Of a stretch of 64,000 nucleotides of DNA, positions 18,516 to 28,192 are shown one piece after another. Both the position numbers and the translations under genes were made by a program. The notes under the pieces were generated by a model. That model was not told the DNA's origin. It made no database searches and saw nothing but the letters and a program-made list of their open reading frames with translations. How positions within the stretch are numbered: the first letter of the stretch is position 1; every line of letters begins with the position of its first letter. The stretch is from Porphyromonas canoris. Its GTDB lineage: Bacteria; Bacteroidota; Bacteroidia; Bacteroidales; Porphyromonadaceae. Location: contig NZ_JQZV01000003.1 of the NCBI RefSeq assembly GCF_000769115.1, positions 124,001-188,000 on the forward strand, in the 5' to 3' direction.

Positions 18516-20399
18516 CTAGCATTTGGGCTTGGCATTGTAGAGGTACATCTTGCATGCCTTGCAGTCGGTGCGGATTCGCATTCGGACGGTCCCGTCGATG
18601 CTTTCGAGGTAGAGAGGTTCGGAGAGAGTGGAGGTGGGAGATTGGCGGATAGGACATTTACCAAGACTGTACTTGATGCAGTGTCGTGTCTCCATGAGAG
18701 GAGCTTCGGGGGCTGGGGAACTCTCGAATGCTTCAGCCTCTACGGCTACGTGGTGGTCGGAGTAGAATGTTTTGGCTTGGGCATTAAAGACGTTGACACG
18801 GAAGTCTACTTTCTTTTCGGGATAAGCTAAGAGCGTCTTCCGCTTTATCGTGCGATATGGTTTCGTATAAGATCTTTTTATTTCCCGAAGAAGATGTTGG
18901 GAGAGATCATTTTTGAGATTTTGGAGTAGAGAACGAGGTACAAATATATCTTTAAGACCGTCTGTGTCAATGTCTGACGGAGTAAAGATGGTTTCGCCCC
19001 ATCTTGAAAGGATATCTATCTGACCTGCAGAGTCATCACGCTTTGCCGGTTCCGGTTTGAATGGTATACTGCTCCTTACTCTCTTCTCTCCACAAGTAAC
19101 CTCCATGGAAAGTTCGTCATCTGTAACGGAAGCGCAGATAGATATCGGGAGCTTTCTTTCTGCGGTCTTCTGTTGCAACTCTTTCTGATAGCGGACATCA
19201 AGGCTGCGGTAAATCTCCATTCCGAGTGTGAGTTTTTTCAGATCGGATGGTGTGGATGGAAATATCTTAAAGCCTTCCGCTTTATTTGCCCGTATTCCGG
19301 AGGTACCCCCATCGGGGAGAAAGAATGTGAGTCCGTCTCCATTGTTCAGAGCAGTAGTGCCGGTGATGGAGAACCATTGCGGTGTGATCTTCTCCACTTT
19401 GCCGATGAGCACCCCGATAGACTTAGGCGTGGCAAAAGATGATAGCTCGTCTTCTCCTCGCCCTCTTGCCATATAGGTGGTGAATCTTCTGTTGAACGAC
19501 TTTGAAAGATCCGGAGTAAAGAAGTGCGTAATCTCTCCTTCCGAACTCCTGCACAGATCCTCCCGGCGAGAGATAATCCCCTCCAATTCTTGATGATAGT
19601 GTGCAGTTACACTCTTGAGATAGGTGAGATCTTTCAGTCTGCCTTCTATCTTGAACGATGAAACCCCTGCGTCTATCATCTGCTCCAGCAGAGAACTTCT
19701 GTTGAGGTCTTTGATGGAGAGAAGATGACGGTTGGATACAATCGTCCGTCCGTTGGCATCTATCAGATTGAATGCCATCCGGCACACTTGCGAACACTCC
19801 CCTCTGTTTGCGCTTCTCCCATGAAAGGCTTGAGCGGCATAGCACACTCCGCTGTAAGAGACGCACAAAGCTCCGTGGACGAATGCTTCGAGACGGACAT
19901 CGGGAGCAGTCTTTGCAATTGTGGCAATATCTGCCAGATTCAGCTCACGAGGTATCACGATCTGCTCCATACCGAGATCCGCATAAAATCTCACCTTCTC
20001 AGGTGTGCGCAGATCCATCTGTGTACTTGCATGGAGCGGAATGGGCGGAAGATCCGAAGCCAGTAATCCGACATCCTGAATAATAATGGCATCGACATCC
20101 GACTCGTATAACTTCCGGATGAGATCCACCGCCTGAGGCAGCTCTTTATCCGTCAGAATCGTATTGAGAGCGACATACACTTTCGCTCCATACAGGTGTG
20201 CAAAAGCTGCAAGTTCCGCAATATCCTCTATGCTATTGCCTGCCGATGCTCTGGCTCCAAACGCCGGAGCTCCTATGTAAACGGCATCCGCACCATGCAG
20301 TATCGCTTCCTGTCCGTAGGTTTTATTCTTTGCAGGAGCAAGAAGTTCAATGCTTCGCACCGTGATCGAGCTTGTGTCCGTATGCAAGGTCTCCGGCAT
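18516..20399 (-). CDS. Peptidase U32 family protein, RlhA-like
   Basis: About 627 residues from the ATG at 20399. It matches the long U32 proteins with a C-terminal DUF3656 region, like E. coli RlhA, which is needed for 23S rRNA C2501 hydroxylation. IELLAPAKN is the N-terminal U32 signature. HGALCVSYSGVC and GECSQVC supply the metal or Fe-S cysteines, and a cysteine-rich tail (CIKYSLGKC, TDCKACKMYL) is present. The start is uncertain: the ATG overlaps upp by about 50 bases, while a GTG at 20360 overlaps by 14 and places IELLAPAKN at residue 4 as in relatives. Function by analogy only. Confidence 0.82.
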   Translation of the reverse strand: MPETLHTDTSSITVRSIELLAPAKNKTYGQEAILHGADAVYIGAPAFGARASAGNSIEDIAELAAFAHLYGAKVYVALNTILTDKELPQAVDLIRKLYESDVDAIIIQDVGLLASDLPPIPLHASTQMDLRTPEKVRFYADLGMEQIVIPRELNLADIATIAKTAPDVRLEAFVHGALCVSYSGVCYAAQAFHGRSANRGECSQVCRMAFNLIDANGRTIVSNRHLLSIKDLNRSSLLEQMIDAGVSSFKIEGRLKDLTYLKSVTAHYHQELEGIISRREDLCRSSEGEITHFFTPDLSKSFNRRFTTYMARGRGEDELSSFATPKSIGVLIGKVEKITPQWFSITGTTALNNGDGLTFFLPDGGTSGIRANKAEGFKIFPSTPSDLKKLTLGMEIYRSLDVRYQKELQQKTAERKLPISICASVTDDELSMEVTCGEKRVRSSIPFKPEPAKRDDSAGQIDILSRWGETIFTPSDIDTDGLKDIFVPRSLLQNLKNDLSQHLLREIKRSYTKPYRTIKRKTLLAYPEKKVDFRVNVFNAQAKTFYSDHHVAVEAEAFESSPAPEAPLMETRHCIKYSLGKCPIRQSPTSTLSEPLYLESIDGTVRMRIRTDCKACKMYLYNAKPKC

Positions 20400-21015
20400 C
20401 GCCAAGTCCCGGCACGATATAAGAGTGGCTGTTGATGGTGTCATCAAGAGCGGCAACCCATACACTCACCTCTTCCGGCAGATGTTCTTCCAGATATTTC
20501 AGTGCCGGCTTGCTTGCTATAACGGATGCAATGTGTACGCTTTTCGGCTTGCCAAAACGCTGGAGAGCCTCATAAGCAATCTCCATAGAGCTTCCGGTGG
20601 CAAGCATCGGGTCTATGATGACGAGTGTTTTATCCGTAAGATCGGGAGTGGTAAGGTAACCCATGTGGATGTCGAAATGCTCTTCATCAATGTATTTTCT
20701 GTATGCCGATACAAAAGCATTCTCGGCTCTGTCGAAATAGTTCAAGAATCCGTGGTGCATCGGAAGTCCTGCACGAAGGATGGTAGCAAGTACCACTTTA
20801 TCTTCTTCCAGTTCGGTAGGAGCGATACCCAGCGGTGTCTGTATATCTTTTACTTTGTAGTCCAATGTCTTGCTTATCTCATACGCCATGATCTCACCTA
20901 TCCGCTCTATGTTGCGACGGAATCTCATCGAGTCGTTTTGTATGTTCACATTTCGGAGTTCAGCCACAAAGCGGTGTAGCAGCGAGTTCTCTTCTGCCAG
21001 ATTAAAAGTTTTCAT
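20347..21015 (-). CDS. upp: Uracil phosphoribosyltransferase
   Basis: A 222-residue pyrimidine-salvage enzyme that converts uracil and PRPP to UMP. LRAGLPMHHGFLNYF is the conserved uracil-side loop, VIIDPMLATGSSM is the PRPP-binding motif, and a C-terminal GDAGDLAYG segment binds uracil. Length is typical for Bacteroidales. The downstream U32 gene begins inside its 3' end, so the two are probably one transcript. Confidence 0.96.
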   Translation of the reverse strand: MKTFNLAEENSLLHRFVAELRNVNIQNDSMRFRRNIERIGEIMAYEISKTLDYKVKDIQTPLGIAPTELEEDKVVLATILRAGLPMHHGFLNYFDRAENAFVSAYRKYIDEEHFDIHMGYLTTPDLTDKTLVIIDPMLATGSSMEIAYEALQRFGKPKSVHIASVIASKPALKYLEEHLPEEVSVWVAALDDTINSHSYIVPGLGDAGDLAYGHKLDHGAKH

Positions 21016-21084
21016 CTTATATATATGTATTCTGTTTTTATGACTCTTTTAGGAAGCAATCTTTTGTCGGAAGAGTAGAGGTTG

Positions 21085-22551
21085 TCATTGATAATTGCGT
21101 CTGAACAGCTCGTACTTCTCTACAACGTTTGTCACATAGTTTGCTGTTTCACGTCCTCTAAGGTATCCGTTCTTGCAGACAGGGTCGTTGTAGTATTCCG
21201 GGTTCGACTTCAAAAGGATATATTTCCTCACTCCACTATCCCAAGAGTGTTTATCTTCATTGTATTTTTCTGCCAACCTTTGGGCATCGACCACGTGTCC
21301 GTGTCCTGCATTATACGCCGCCAGAACGATTTTGACGCGCTCTGCCGGATCTTCTATATTTCGAAATATTTTGTCTAAAGCCAGAAGCAGAGAGACGGCA
21401 ATGCGTACCGAAACATGAGGATCCGTAAGTTCGCCAACGGATGCACCATAGGCTCTTCCTGTTCTTGGCATAATTCCCATAAGACCGGTAGCACCCGACC
21501 ATGCTTTTACTTCCGGACGGAATCTGGACTCATGGAATGCTATCGCAGCAAGATACTGCCAATCCCAACCGAGTCTTTTCGCTTCTTCCTTAAATATATC
21601 ATCAAAAGGGGAGAGGTTGCCCGGCTTTGTGATGTATGTTGTACCGGTTTTGCTCTCATCCTCTGCCAGCCATCTGTTTTCCTCGAAATATCTGTAAACC
21701 ATTTGTCGCTCTTTGGAGACGAACTCATGTTCCGTTACGAAAAGATTGATACTGTCTTGAAGAGCTTTATTGCCCTTGGCTGTGTACCACGATGTCGGGA
21801 TCGGAAAGCTGAGACGAGTAGAGGTATTCAACCCTCGTATATAGGTTTTGTTGAGACCGGCAGTGCGTTCGTCCGTTGCCGTGAAGCGTATGGAGTCTTT
21901 GGCGACGAGCATCATCAGCTCCTCTATCTGTATGGAGTCTCCCTGTACAGGCACTATCTCTACTCCTCCACCTATCTCTCTGTTCATGTTGTGCAGACGA
22001 AGCTCTTCGGGTGTGTGCGGTAGGATGTGTATGGTTTCTCCTGCAAGCTCATACGGCTGCTTGATAAGGCTGTCTGTCTGCTTTTGTACCAAAACGATGC
22101 TATAGCTCTCTTTCTCTCCGCAAAAGTCCACACGTTCTCTCGCTTTTGCCGTCATGCCGTAAGGAGCAATGGAGAGGTCTATCTCTCCTCTCTCTATCCA
22201 AGTGAAAAGGGAGTCTGAAGAGGGAGCAAGATGTAGCTCTATGTTCAGATCATGCCTGGTGGCAAAGGCTACGATTTTCTCATATTCCGGTCCCAGCTCT
22301 TCTCCTTTGTAGAGAAAGTAAATCAGCGGAGACGATATGGCTCCCACTCTTATGGTATCTGAACTCTTGATCTCATCCCAAGAGCGGTAGAGTGGAGTCT
22401 CTTCTTTGGAAAGGTTGCAGGATTGAATGAATGGCAATAGAGACAGAGCTGCAAAAAAAAAGAGCTTCTTCCCACAATATCCCAGACTTGTGGCAAGTGC
22501 TCTCAGCCGATCCGAAACGTCTCTATACTGGTTCTTCCGAAATATATTCAT
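21085..22551 (-). CDS. mltF: MltF-type lytic transglycosylase lipoprotein
   Basis: About 488 residues from the ATG at 22551. A basic N-terminus and hydrophobic stretch end in LLPFIQSC, a lipobox. An SBP_bac_3 domain follows (DTIRVGAISSPLIYF to about residue 300). The C-terminal SLT domain has the catalytic glutamate in AFHESRF, then GATGLMGIMPRTG and YNAGHGHV. This is the MltF arrangement: a peptidoglycan-cleaving enzyme anchored in the outer membrane with a regulatory binding domain. An upstream in-frame start exists, but a TAnnTTTG box at 22577-22584 supports 22551. Confidence 0.9.
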   Translation of the reverse strand: MNIFRKNQYRDVSDRLRALATSLGYCGKKLFFFAALSLLPFIQSCNLSKEETPLYRSWDEIKSSDTIRVGAISSPLIYFLYKGEELGPEYEKIVAFATRHDLNIELHLAPSSDSLFTWIERGEIDLSIAPYGMTAKARERVDFCGEKESYSIVLVQKQTDSLIKQPYELAGETIHILPHTPEELRLHNMNREIGGGVEIVPVQGDSIQIEELMMLVAKDSIRFTATDERTAGLNKTYIRGLNTSTRLSFPIPTSWYTAKGNKALQDSINLFVTEHEFVSKERQMVYRYFEENRWLAEDESKTGTTYITKPGNLSPFDDIFKEEAKRLGWDWQYLAAIAFHESRFRPEVKAWSGATGLMGIMPRTGRAYGASVGELTDPHVSVRIAVSLLLALDKIFRNIEDPAERVKIVLAAYNAGHGHVVDAQRLAEKYNEDKHSWDSGVRKYILLKSNPEYYNDPVCKNGYLRGRETANYVTNVVEKYELFRRNYQ

Positions 22552-22576
22552 CCGATTCGTTTTTGCTCCATTTCTG

Positions 22577-22584
22577 CAAAGGTA
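22577..22584 (-). promoter_or_regulatory. Bacteroidetes -7 box for mltF
   Basis: The minus strand reads TACCTTTG, a TAnnTTTG match, 26 bases upstream of the chosen ATG. It argues against the longer start at 22671. Confidence 0.45.
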
Positions 22585-23309
22585 GTAAATGTTTTTCGAG
22601 TTACGTCTTATCGCGCTCCTCTTTTCATAAAGTCTGCCCCCTTTTAGAGAGTCCATTTTTATATATTCCATACCGAAAAATGCTCACTTTTTTCGGTCTC
22701 TCTATTTTGATCGTAGGGCTCGTTTTCAGAGCACGACCGAACTGTTAAATCAGGGCTGTTTTATTAACATAAATTCTGATAGCTGTTAAGCGAAAACACT
22801 AAACGAGCATATTGTTTCGGCTTAACGTGTTTAATTTTTCAATGAACACGTTTACCGATTTCATTTAATACGTTTACCGGATTTGGTTAAAGTGTTTAGC
22901 CAAAATGATTATAATCCTGATTATTAGCGTATTAGCTATTTTCTTCTCTTTTTGCCCTCTTTTTCCGGATTTTTGTCGTTAGGTTTTGTTTGCACCAAAG
23001 TGGTTTGTTTTTCAACTTTATTAACGCAAAAACAGCCCATGAAATCGTCTAAGGAGAGAAAGATTCTAAAATTCGAGAAAATTTGTATGCTATTGTGTGT
23101 GAGTGTTTTGGTTGTTGTTTAGAGAAAAATAGAGCTATAAGAGAGCCGGAGAATGTCGAAACAGACGAGCCGGTAGAGGCTTCCGTTTTTATATAAAACA
23201 CACCGCCGAAAGCCCCCTTTTATTCCCCGAAAAGGATGAGAAAAAAGAGCTTCTGAAGGGTGGAGAAAAAGCTATGAAAGAGATGTGATAACGTTAAATT
23301 CGGGTTCGG
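22585..23309. other. Long AT-rich intergenic region ahead of the glutamate mutase operon
   Basis: About 725 bases with no convincing gene between divergent transcripts. AACGTGTT (22824-22831) and AACACGTT (22845-22852) form an inverted repeat. CGTTTACCGATTT (22849-22861) is repeated as CGTTTACCGGATTT (22871-22884) at a 22-base offset. These lie more than 400 bases upstream of the predicted promoter and could be operator sites or remnants. GAGCCGG also occurs twice in the 23150-23180 area. No gene-like frame or known RNA element was recognised. Confidence 0.5.
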
Positions 23310-23341
23310 TTGTCCAGATTATAAATCTTTGTTTAACTTTG
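23310..23341 (+). promoter_or_regulatory. Promoter of the glutamate mutase operon
   Basis: TAACTTTG (23334-23341) is an exact TAnnTTTG -7 box, with TTG at 23310-23312, 21 bases upstream. The predicted start of transcription near 23348 leaves a leader of about 110 bases. Confidence 0.6.
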
Positions 23342-23353
23342 TGTCTATAATCG

Positions 23354-23398
23354 CACACAGGACACGAGAAACCACTGAAAAACGTGTCTTGATGTGTG
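23354..23398 (+). promoter_or_regulatory. Leader hairpin in 5' UTR of glutamate mutase operon
   Basis: CACACA-GACACG (23354-23366) pairs with CGTGTC (23383-23388) and TGTGTG (23393-23398), forming an interrupted 12-bp stem 60 bases before the first start codon. There is no T-run. Cobalamin riboswitch core motifs were looked for and not found, although the enzyme needs B12. Confidence 0.4.
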
Positions 23399-23459
23399 AA
23401 GGACGAAGAAGTATATAAGAAGCTAAGCTTCATTTTTAGCACATAGGTAGAAAAATATT

Positions 23460-23876
23460 ATGAATGGAAAGACAGTGGTCACCGGTGTTATCGGTGCGGA
23501 TGCCCATGCTGTAGGGAATAAGATTATTGCATTTGCTTTAGAGCAAGCGGGCTACAAGGTTGTTAACCTCGGTGTTATGGTCTCACAGGAAGAGTATATA
23601 GAAGCTGCCATAGAAACGGCGGCCGATGCTATTATCGTCTCTTCTCTTTATGGTCATGGTGAAATAGACTGTAATGGTCTTCGTGAAAAGTGTGATGAAG
23701 CCGGGTTAAAAGGTATTCCTCTCCTTGCCGGTGGCAATCTTGTGGTAGGTAAACAGGAGTTCGCAGACGTTAAAGAGCGTTTTGAGAAAATGGGCTTCAA
23801 CTGTGTTTATCCTCCCGGAACTCCAATAGAAACTACAATAGCAGATCTTGATAAAATATTGGGAGTAACTCGTTAA
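23460..23876 (+). CDS. glmS: Glutamate mutase sigma subunit (methylaspartate mutase S)
   Basis: A 138-residue cobalamin-binding small subunit of glutamate mutase, which rearranges L-glutamate to threo-3-methylaspartate. The B12 base-off motif is DAHAVGNK (DxHxxG) near residue 14. [12 protein letters not shown] and AGGNLVVGK are the other cobalamin-pocket segments. Length matches clostridial MutS/GlmS. This is unrelated to glucosamine synthase, which shares the symbol. It leads the operon, 4 bases ahead of mutL. Confidence 0.97.
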   Translation: MNGKTVVTGVIGADAHAVGNKIIAFALEQAGYKVVNLGVMVSQEEYIEAAIETAADAIIVSSLYGHGEIDCNGLREKCDEAGLKGIPLLAGGNLVVGKQEFADVKERFEKMGFNCVYPPGTPIETTIADLDKILGVTR

Positions 23877-23880
23877 AGTA

Positions 23881-25263
23881 ATGAGGTACCTTACTGCGGA
23901 CTTTGGAAGTACCTACACCAAACTTACCGCAATAGATGGTAATTCCCGTAAAATTGTAGGTACGGCTGCTGCATTTACAACAATTGAAACTCATATCGGA
24001 GATGGCTTTCGGGATGCGCTTCTTGCGCTTGAACAGAACATAGGAGAGCCATGGCTGTATGACGAATTGGTTTGTTGTAGTTCTGCCGCGGGTGGACTCA
24101 AGATGGTAGCTCTTGGTTTAGTGCCGGAGCTGACATCGAAAGCTGCACGCATGGCTGCTTCAAGCGCAGGAGCAAAGGTGGTTAAGACCTATGCTTATGA
24201 GATTTCAAAGGCAGAACAGCATGAGATAGCAACCATCGCTCCGGATTTGATCCTGCTTTGTGGAGGAACAGACGGAGGAAATAAGGAGGTTATACTCGCC
24301 AATGCTCGTCGTCTGATAGAGATTCCCGGAGACTTCTCTATTATAGTGGCAGGAAACAAGACAGCATCTTACGAACTGGAAGAGATTCTCTCTGCCGGGA
24401 ATAAGTCGTTTATCATCACAGAAAATGTGATGCCGGAGTTCAACAGACTCAATATAGAGCCTGCCAAGCGTTGTATAATGGAGCTTTTTATCTCTAAGAT
24501 CATAGAGGCTAAGGGGCTTACATCCATACAAGAGATGTCTCGCTTCAAGATCGTGCCTACGCCTTATGCCGTGTTGAATGCCTGTAATCTCTTGAGTTTG
24601 GGTACGAAACAGACGCCGGGAATAGGGGATTTGATGGCGATAGATCTCGGCGGAGCCACTACCGATGTTTACTCGATAGCAAAGGGAGAGCCTACAATGG
24701 AAAGCATCATGCTGAAAGGTATTCCGGAGCCTTACAGCAAACGTTCCGTTGAGGGAGATTTGGGGATGAGATATAGCTTGATTCCGCTCTTGGAGCAAGC
24801 AGACTCCTACAAACTTTCTTTGGAAGCAGAAGTGGAGGAGACAGAGCTGGTGCATTGGGTAAAAAGCTGTACGGACACACCGGATACTCTTGCCTCAAAC
24901 GAGAGAGAAGTACGAATGGAAGAGGCATTGGCAAGAGCTGCCGTGAGGATTGCCATGGAGCGTCATTGCGGAACACTTGCAAAGGTTTATACGCCTATGG
25001 GTGAGCTTTTTACGCTTAATGGTAAAGACCTTACTCAAGTCCCGTTTGTGCTGGGTATCGGAGGAGCTATCCTCAATAGTCCGAACCCTAAAGAGGTGCT
25101 GAAAGGAGCATTGTACGACCCGATGAGATACGAGAGTGCCAAGCCGAAAAAGCCTGCATTCCTTTTGGACAAGAGGTACATCATGGCTTCTATGGGGCTT
25201 CTGAGCAGTGCAGATCCCGAATTGGCTCTCGAACTGATGAAGAAAGAGGTAGTAACCTTATGA
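23881..25263 (+). CDS. mutL: MutL-type glutamate mutase reactivating protein
   Basis: A 460-residue ASKHA-fold ATPase of the MutL/GlmL family, always found between the two mutase subunits and thought to reactivate the enzyme by exchanging damaged cobalamin. DFGSTYTKLTAID at the N-terminus and AIDLGGATTDVYS near residue 250 are the two phosphate-binding motifs. Unrelated to mismatch-repair MutL. A 125-base gap with a hairpin separates it from the large subunit gene. Confidence 0.93.
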   Translation: MRYLTADFGSTYTKLTAIDGNSRKIVGTAAAFTTIETHIGDGFRDALLALEQNIGEPWLYDELVCCSSAAGGLKMVALGLVPELTSKAARMAASSAGAKVVKTYAYEISKAEQHEIATIAPDLILLCGGTDGGNKEVILANARRLIEIPGDFSIIVAGNKTASYELEEILSAGNKSFIITENVMPEFNRLNIEPAKRCIMELFISKIIEAKGLTSIQEMSRFKIVPTPYAVLNACNLLSLGTKQTPGIGDLMAIDLGGATTDVYSIAKGEPTMESIMLKGIPEPYSKRSVEGDLGMRYSLIPLLEQADSYKLSLEAEVEETELVHWVKSCTDTPDTLASNEREVRMEEALARAAVRIAMERHCGTLAKVYTPMGELFTLNGKDLTQVPFVLGIGGAILNSPNPKEVLKGALYDPMRYESAKPKKPAFLLDKRYIMASMGLLSSADPELALELMKKEVVTL

Positions 25264-25271
25264 TATAATAG

Positions 25272-25313
25272 AAGACCTTATTCCTGTACGACTGCTTAGA
25301 GGAATGAGGTCTT
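25272..25313 (+). promoter_or_regulatory. Intra-operon hairpin between mutL and glmE
   Basis: AAGACCTTATTCC and GGAATGAGGTCTT form a stem with one mismatch and a 16-base loop, 9 bases past the mutL stop. Only TTGTG follows, so it is a weak terminator or an RNA-processing/stability hairpin. Confidence 0.5.
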
Positions 25314-25388
25314 TGTGCCTTGGTATGGTAGGCATATTGGGAAGTAGAAAAGAAGATTAAACTAAAGAATAGAATCCATTTTTAGACT

Positions 25389-26843
25389 ATGGAAGTAAAG
25401 AATGTAAGAATTCCCGAAGACGTGTTCATGAAAGAACGCGAAGAGGTCTTGAAACAATGGCCTACGGGAGCAGGTGTAAACTTTGATGAAGCTGTGGAGT
25501 ATCAGAAGCGCATCGCGCCTGAAAAGCGTTTCGACTCAAAGCTGCAACAGGCAGAGAAAGAGGGAGTAACTCTTATTCAACCTCGTGCCGGTGTGGCTCT
25601 TTACGATGAACACATCAAGCTGCTTCAGTTTTTGGAAACAGAGGGAGAAGCGGATCTTCTGCCTTCAACGGTAGACAGCTATACTCGTCTCAACAGATAC
25701 AAAGAGGCAGAGAATGGTATAGAGAAGAGTAAGGAGACCGGACGCTCTATGCTTAATGGTTTCCCTATCGTAAACTATGGTGTGGATATTTGTAGGTCGG
25801 TAACTTCTGCGCTTAAAAATCCGGTTCAGGTGCGTCACGGAACTCCTGATGCACGCCTCTTGACGGAGATCTCTATCGCAGGAGGATTTACATCATACGA
25901 GGGTGGTGGTATCTCTTATAACATTCCGTATTCTAAAAACTACTCTTTGGAGAAGACCATTGCCTATTGGCAGTACACAGACCGTCTTTGCGGTATGTAT
26001 GCGGAAGCCGGTATCAATATCAACCGTGAACCATTCGGTCCTCTTACAGGTACGTTGATCCCTCCGTGTATCTCCAACTCTGTTGCCGTGCTTGAAAGCT
26101 TACTTGCCGCAGAGCAGGGTGTTAAGGATATTACCGTAGGCTATGGTCAGTGCGGTAACCTCATCCAGGACGTGGCAGCAGTGAGATCTTTGAAGAAGAT
26201 GACGGAAGAGTATCTTGAGAGATACGGCTATAAAGGATGTACGGTTACGACTGTATTCCACCAATGGATGGGCGGATTCCCTCAAGATGAAGCCAAAGCA
26301 TTCGGTGTAATATCTTGGGGAGCTGCCGCTGCTGCATTGGCAAAAGCGACAAAGGTTATTGTAAAGACTCCGCACGAAGCTATGGGGGTACCTACCAAGG
26401 AGGCTAACGCGGCAGGTCTTAGAGCCACAAAACAGGTGATCTCCATGTTGAGAGACCAAGACTTCCGTGAAATCCCGGCAGTTTTGGCAGAGAGCGAAAT
26501 CATAGAAGCAGAGATGAGATGTATCTTGGATAAGGTAGAGGAGCTTGGCAAGGGCGACTATGCCAAGGGTACCATTGCGGCATTTGAAGCAGGTGTACTG
26601 GATATTCCTTTTGCTCCATCGAAGTACAATGCCGGAAAGGTAATGCCTGCTCGCGACAACTTCGGTGCTGTGAGAATTTTGGAGTTGGGAAACATTCCAT
26701 TCAGCGAAGAGCTTAAAGCGTTCCACAGAGCGAAACTCGAAGAGCGAGGAAGAGCAGAAGACAGAACCGTGAGCTTCCAAATGGTGATAGATGATGTCTA
26801 TGCCATCGGTAAAGGATTTCTTGTAGGTAGAAATACAAACTAA
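25389..26843 (+). CDS. glmE: Glutamate mutase epsilon subunit (methylaspartate mutase E)
   Basis: The 484-residue large catalytic subunit, a TIM barrel that binds glutamate and pairs with GlmS around adenosylcobalamin. [25 protein letters not shown] and [15 protein letters not shown] are recognisable conserved segments. Length is normal for the family. Starts at the ATG 125 bases after mutL. It catalyses the committed step of the methylaspartate route of glutamate fermentation. Confidence 0.97.
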   Translation: MEVKNVRIPEDVFMKEREEVLKQWPTGAGVNFDEAVEYQKRIAPEKRFDSKLQQAEKEGVTLIQPRAGVALYDEHIKLLQFLETEGEADLLPSTVDSYTRLNRYKEAENGIEKSKETGRSMLNGFPIVNYGVDICRSVTSALKNPVQVRHGTPDARLLTEISIAGGFTSYEGGGISYNIPYSKNYSLEKTIAYWQYTDRLCGMYAEAGININREPFGPLTGTLIPPCISNSVAVLESLLAAEQGVKDITVGYGQCGNLIQDVAAVRSLKKMTEEYLERYGYKGCTVTTVFHQWMGGFPQDEAKAFGVISWGAAAAALAKATKVIVKTPHEAMGVPTKEANAAGLRATKQVISMLRDQDFREIPAVLAESEIIEAEMRCILDKVEELGKGDYAKGTIAAFEAGVLDIPFAPSKYNAGKVMPARDNFGAVRILELGNIPFSEELKAFHRAKLEERGRAEDRTVSFQMVIDDVYAIGKGFLVGRNTN

Positions 26844-26846
26844 AAC

Positions 26847-26883
26847 AGAAAGAGTATGCAGGCTAAAGGTCTGCATACTTTCT
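26847..26883 (+). promoter_or_regulatory. Intra-operon hairpin between glmE and mal
   Basis: AGAAAGAGTATGCAG pairs with CTGCATACTTTCT (one bulged A), with a 9-base loop, directly after the glmE stop. No T-run follows. It resembles the mutL-glmE hairpin in placement and may set transcript stability of the upstream genes. Confidence 0.5.
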
Positions 26884-26930
26884 ATTACAACCTAATACTA
26901 AACATAAACTCGTTAAAAACTACATACGCG

Positions 26931-28175
26931 ATGAAGATTAAGAAAGTAGTATGTGCAGCCGGAAAGACCGGTTTCTACTTTGATGACCAAAGAGCCATCA
27001 AAAAAGGTGCGGAAAGCGATGGTGCTTTCTATAAAGGTGAGACAGTTACGGAGGGTTTCTCTTCTGTTCGTCAGGCAGGCGAGGCTATTTCTGTACTGTT
27101 TATATTGGAAAACGGAGCCATTGCTCATGGAGACTGTGCTGCGGTGCAGTATTCGGGAGCAGGGGGTAGAGATCCTCTGTTTTTGGCAGAGAACTTCATT
27201 CCTGTTATCGAAAAGGAGATAGCTCCGATGTATGAAGGAAAAGAGATCACTACATTCCGTGAGATGGCGGACTTGGTAGATAAGTTTGTCTGCCCGAAAA
27301 CAGGAAAACAATACCACACGGCTATTCGCTACGGCGTTACTCAAGCTTGCTTGGATGCCGTTGCCAAGAGCAAAGGAAAGCTTATGGCTCAAGTCATAGC
27401 GGAAGAGTACGGCACAAAGGTTTCGGATAAGATGATCCCGATCTTCACTCAGAGTGGAGACAACCGTTATGAAAACGCAGATAAGATGATCATGAAAGGT
27501 GCAGAGGTGCTTCCTCATGCTCTGTTCAACCACGTTGAACAAAAGGTCGGTCTCAAGGGCGAGAAGATGAAAGCGTATGTGGAATGGTTGAGAAACCGCA
27601 TTCTCGAATACAGAACATCGGACTCTTACAACCCTATTCTGCACATTGACGTATATGGTACGCTCGGTATCGTATTCAATAATGACTTTGAAAAGATCGC
27701 GGACTACGTTATGGAGCTGGAAGAGATAGCCAAGCCGTTCAAGCTGCGTGTAGAAGGTCCGGTGGACGTTGAGGAGAAATGGGCACAGATAGATGCTTTG
27801 GCAGCTATCCGCAAGCACATGGATGCCAAAGGCTCTACTGCCGAAATCGTGGCAGACGAATGGTGCAATACTTTTGAAGATATTGTAGACTTCTCCAAAG
27901 CCAAAGCCGGACACATGGCGCAGATTAAGACTCCTGACCTCGGCGGTATCAACAACTCGATAGAAGCCGTTCTCTACTGTAAAGAGCATGGAATGGGGGC
28001 TTACTTGGGAGGAACATGCAACGAGACAAGCCGTTCTGCCGAGATCTGCGCCAACATTGCCATGGCTACCCGGCCGGCTCAAACTCTTGCCAAGCCCGGT
28101 ATGGGTGTGGACGAAGGCTACATGATAGTCTTCAACGAGATGAGCAGAATACTTTCACTAAAGGATAAACTCTAA
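26931..28175 (+). CDS. mal: Methylaspartate ammonia-lyase
   Basis: A 414-residue enolase-superfamily enzyme that removes ammonia from 3-methylaspartate to give mesaconate. CAAGKTGFYFDDQRAIK at the N-terminus, QSGDNRYENADKMI near residue 170, the metal-site segment LHIDVYGTLG and the catalytic-lysine region QIKTPDLGGINNS are family hallmarks. The start is the ATG at 26931, which matches the family N-terminus; an upstream in-frame start would overlap the hairpin. It follows the mutase subunits. Confidence 0.96.
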   Translation: MKIKKVVCAAGKTGFYFDDQRAIKKGAESDGAFYKGETVTEGFSSVRQAGEAISVLFILENGAIAHGDCAAVQYSGAGGRDPLFLAENFIPVIEKEIAPMYEGKEITTFREMADLVDKFVCPKTGKQYHTAIRYGVTQACLDAVAKSKGKLMAQVIAEEYGTKVSDKMIPIFTQSGDNRYENADKMIMKGAEVLPHALFNHVEQKVGLKGEKMKAYVEWLRNRILEYRTSDSYNPILHIDVYGTLGIVFNNDFEKIADYVMELEEIAKPFKLRVEGPVDVEEKWAQIDALAAIRKHMDAKGSTAEIVADEWCNTFEDIVDFSKAKAGHMAQIKTPDLGGINNSIEAVLYCKEHGMGAYLGGTCNETSRSAEICANIAMATRPAQTLAKPGMGVDEGYMIVFNEMSRILSLKDKL

Positions 28176-28192
28176 TTACAACACATTATATT

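Noticed and set aside
23060-23459. Cobalamin riboswitch ahead of the glutamate mutase operon
   Set aside because: Only a chance CCACTG was found; the conserved B12-box and core segments are missing.
26913-28082. Antisense open frame of about 389 codons opposite methylaspartate ammonia-lyase
   Set aside because: The sense-strand protein is an unmistakable family member; the antisense product has no recognisable features.
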